This document shows, piece by piece, positions 63,481 through 64,000 of a DNA stretch of 64,000 bases (within the stretch, counting starts at the first letter, position 1; every line of letters starts with the position of its first letter). The position numbers and the translations under genes were made by a program. Below the pieces are notes generated by a model that saw only the letters and a program-made list of their open reading frames with translations, did no database searches and was not told where the DNA came from. This DNA is from JAGOFO01 sp964522105 (GTDB lineage Bacteria > Myxococcota_A > UBA9042 > DTJE01): the NCBI GenBank assembly GCA_964522105.1, contig CAZFVA010000001.1:1-64000 (forward strand). The letters are read 5' to 3'.

Positions 63481-64000
63481 CCAGAACCTCCTTCGCTGCT
63501 TCAATCTTTGTGGCATTGCTTTCCGCGACCCTGCTTTCATCTGGCTGCCTTATTCAGTCAGCCGTAAACAAACGGGCTGACGACGTTTCAAAGCTTCTGG
63601 GTGACCAGAAAGAATCAATGTACAACTGCACCCCCAAAGAACTGGCAAAGGCCGAAGCTTTTGCGGAATTCGCCAGGCACGAAAGTTCAAGGGGCCGTTC
63701 GGTCAAGGCAAAGAAGTTCATCACCGAAGCAGAGCAGTTTGCCGAAAAGGCTTTCGAGATTTCGCGCGACCCGCGCTGCCTGAATGACGCTGACGGCGAC
63801 CTGATTCCGGATCGCAACGACAAATGCCAGAATCAGGCCGAAGATATTGATCAATTTGAAGACACTGATGGCTGTCCTGACCCCGACAATGATGGCGATG
63901 GCGTGCTGGACAAGGCTGACGCATGTCCGCAGGCCCCTGGGCCATTCCATAACAAAGGCTGCCCGGTAACTGATGCGGACGGCGACGGCGTACCGGACAA
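63477..64000 (+). CDS. DUF4398/TSP3-repeat lipoprotein, C-terminus off right edge
   Basis: The frame starts at ATG 63477 (overlapping the previous stop) and stays open to base 64000, giving about 174 residues. Lipoprotein signal ending SSGC, a helical Ala/Glu/Lys-rich region similar to the previous protein (about 25-95), then thrombospondin type 3 calcium-binding repeats: DADGDLIPDRNDKC, DTDGCPDPDNDGDG and DADGDGVPDK. In this arrangement an OmpA-like peptidoglycan-binding domain usually follows; that part is outside the window. It is probably a lipoprotein linking the outer membrane to the wall. Confidence 0.85.
   Translation, partial: MTRTSFAASIFVALLSATLLSSGCLIQSAVNKRADDVSKLLGDQKESMYNCTPKELAKAEAFAEFARHESSRGRSVKAKKFITEAEQFAEKAFEISRDPRCLNDADGDLIPDRNDKCQNQAEDIDQFEDTDGCPDPDNDGDGVLDKADACPQAPGPFHNKGCPVTDADGDGVPD

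Overview
The window looks like one scaffold from a Gram-negative (diderm) bacterium, probably a metagenome assembly because it carries two runs of exactly 100 N. Evidence for two membranes: a YidC with a large periplasmic domain, an FtsEX-EnvC set, a bifunctional penicillin-binding protein, at least seven lipoproteins with lipoboxes, and two proteins ending in an aromatic residue like outer-membrane barrels. Abundant large Cys-rich or repeat-rich lipoproteins (MopE-like, TIG, metzincin, TSP3), a Ser/Thr kinase with a PEGA domain and a eukaryote/archaeal-type prolyl-tRNA synthetase point to Myxococcota or a related former deltaproteobacterial lineage. This is an inference; there is no rRNA or other decisive marker.

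Layout. 1-4.8 kb: a truncated membrane glycosyltransferase (minus strand) diverges from a tightly overlapping operon ftsE-ftsX-envC-yibQ-like for septal peptidoglycan splitting. 4.65-8.4 kb (minus): the classical rpmH-rnpA-yidD-yidC-jag cluster with a strong promoter. 8.6-11.4 kb (minus): ahcY then proS. 11.5-17.6 kb: folK, a beta-barrel protein, ornithine aminotransferase with a Fur-box-like palindrome, an unknown membrane protein, a LysM lipoprotein and a J-domain/TPR protein. 17.6-24 kb (minus): a Gly-rich MopE/beta-helix lipoprotein, rsmI, ilvE and a Ser/Thr kinase. 24.2-28.3 kb (plus): a translationally coupled polysaccharide deacetylase-like and TPR/beta-barrel pair that resembles the periplasmic and outer-membrane half of an exopolysaccharide exporter. 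28.4-29 kb: lexA with its own SOS box. 29-41.2 kb (minus): two-domain amidase/M23 protein, vWA-like protein, pssA, miaB, and the MoxR-DUF58-transglutaminase triad, then a HEAT-repeat protein fused to a degenerate alpha/beta hydrolase. 41.3-44.9 kb (minus): a large TIG-repeat lipoprotein. 45-48 kb (plus): a tandem pair of paralogous Cys-rich lipoproteins. 48-53 kb: PBP1A (broken by a gap), yqeY, a DUF507 protein, aminopeptidase P and a tRNA with anticodon CAU. 53.2-63 kb: two giant tandem metzincin lipoproteins. The right edge holds a DUF4398 lipoprotein coupled to an incomplete TSP3-repeat lipoprotein.

Themes. Much of the window serves the envelope: septation and peptidoglycan hydrolysis (FtsEX-EnvC, amidase/M23, LysM, PBP1A), protein insertion (YidC/YidD), lipid synthesis (PssA) and many surface lipoproteins. 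The least explained parts are the tandem metzincins, the tandem Cys-rich lipoproteins, the HEAT/pseudo-hydrolase fusion and the orphan PelA/PelB-like pair. Genes are packed closely and no stretch over 300 bases lacks a gene.
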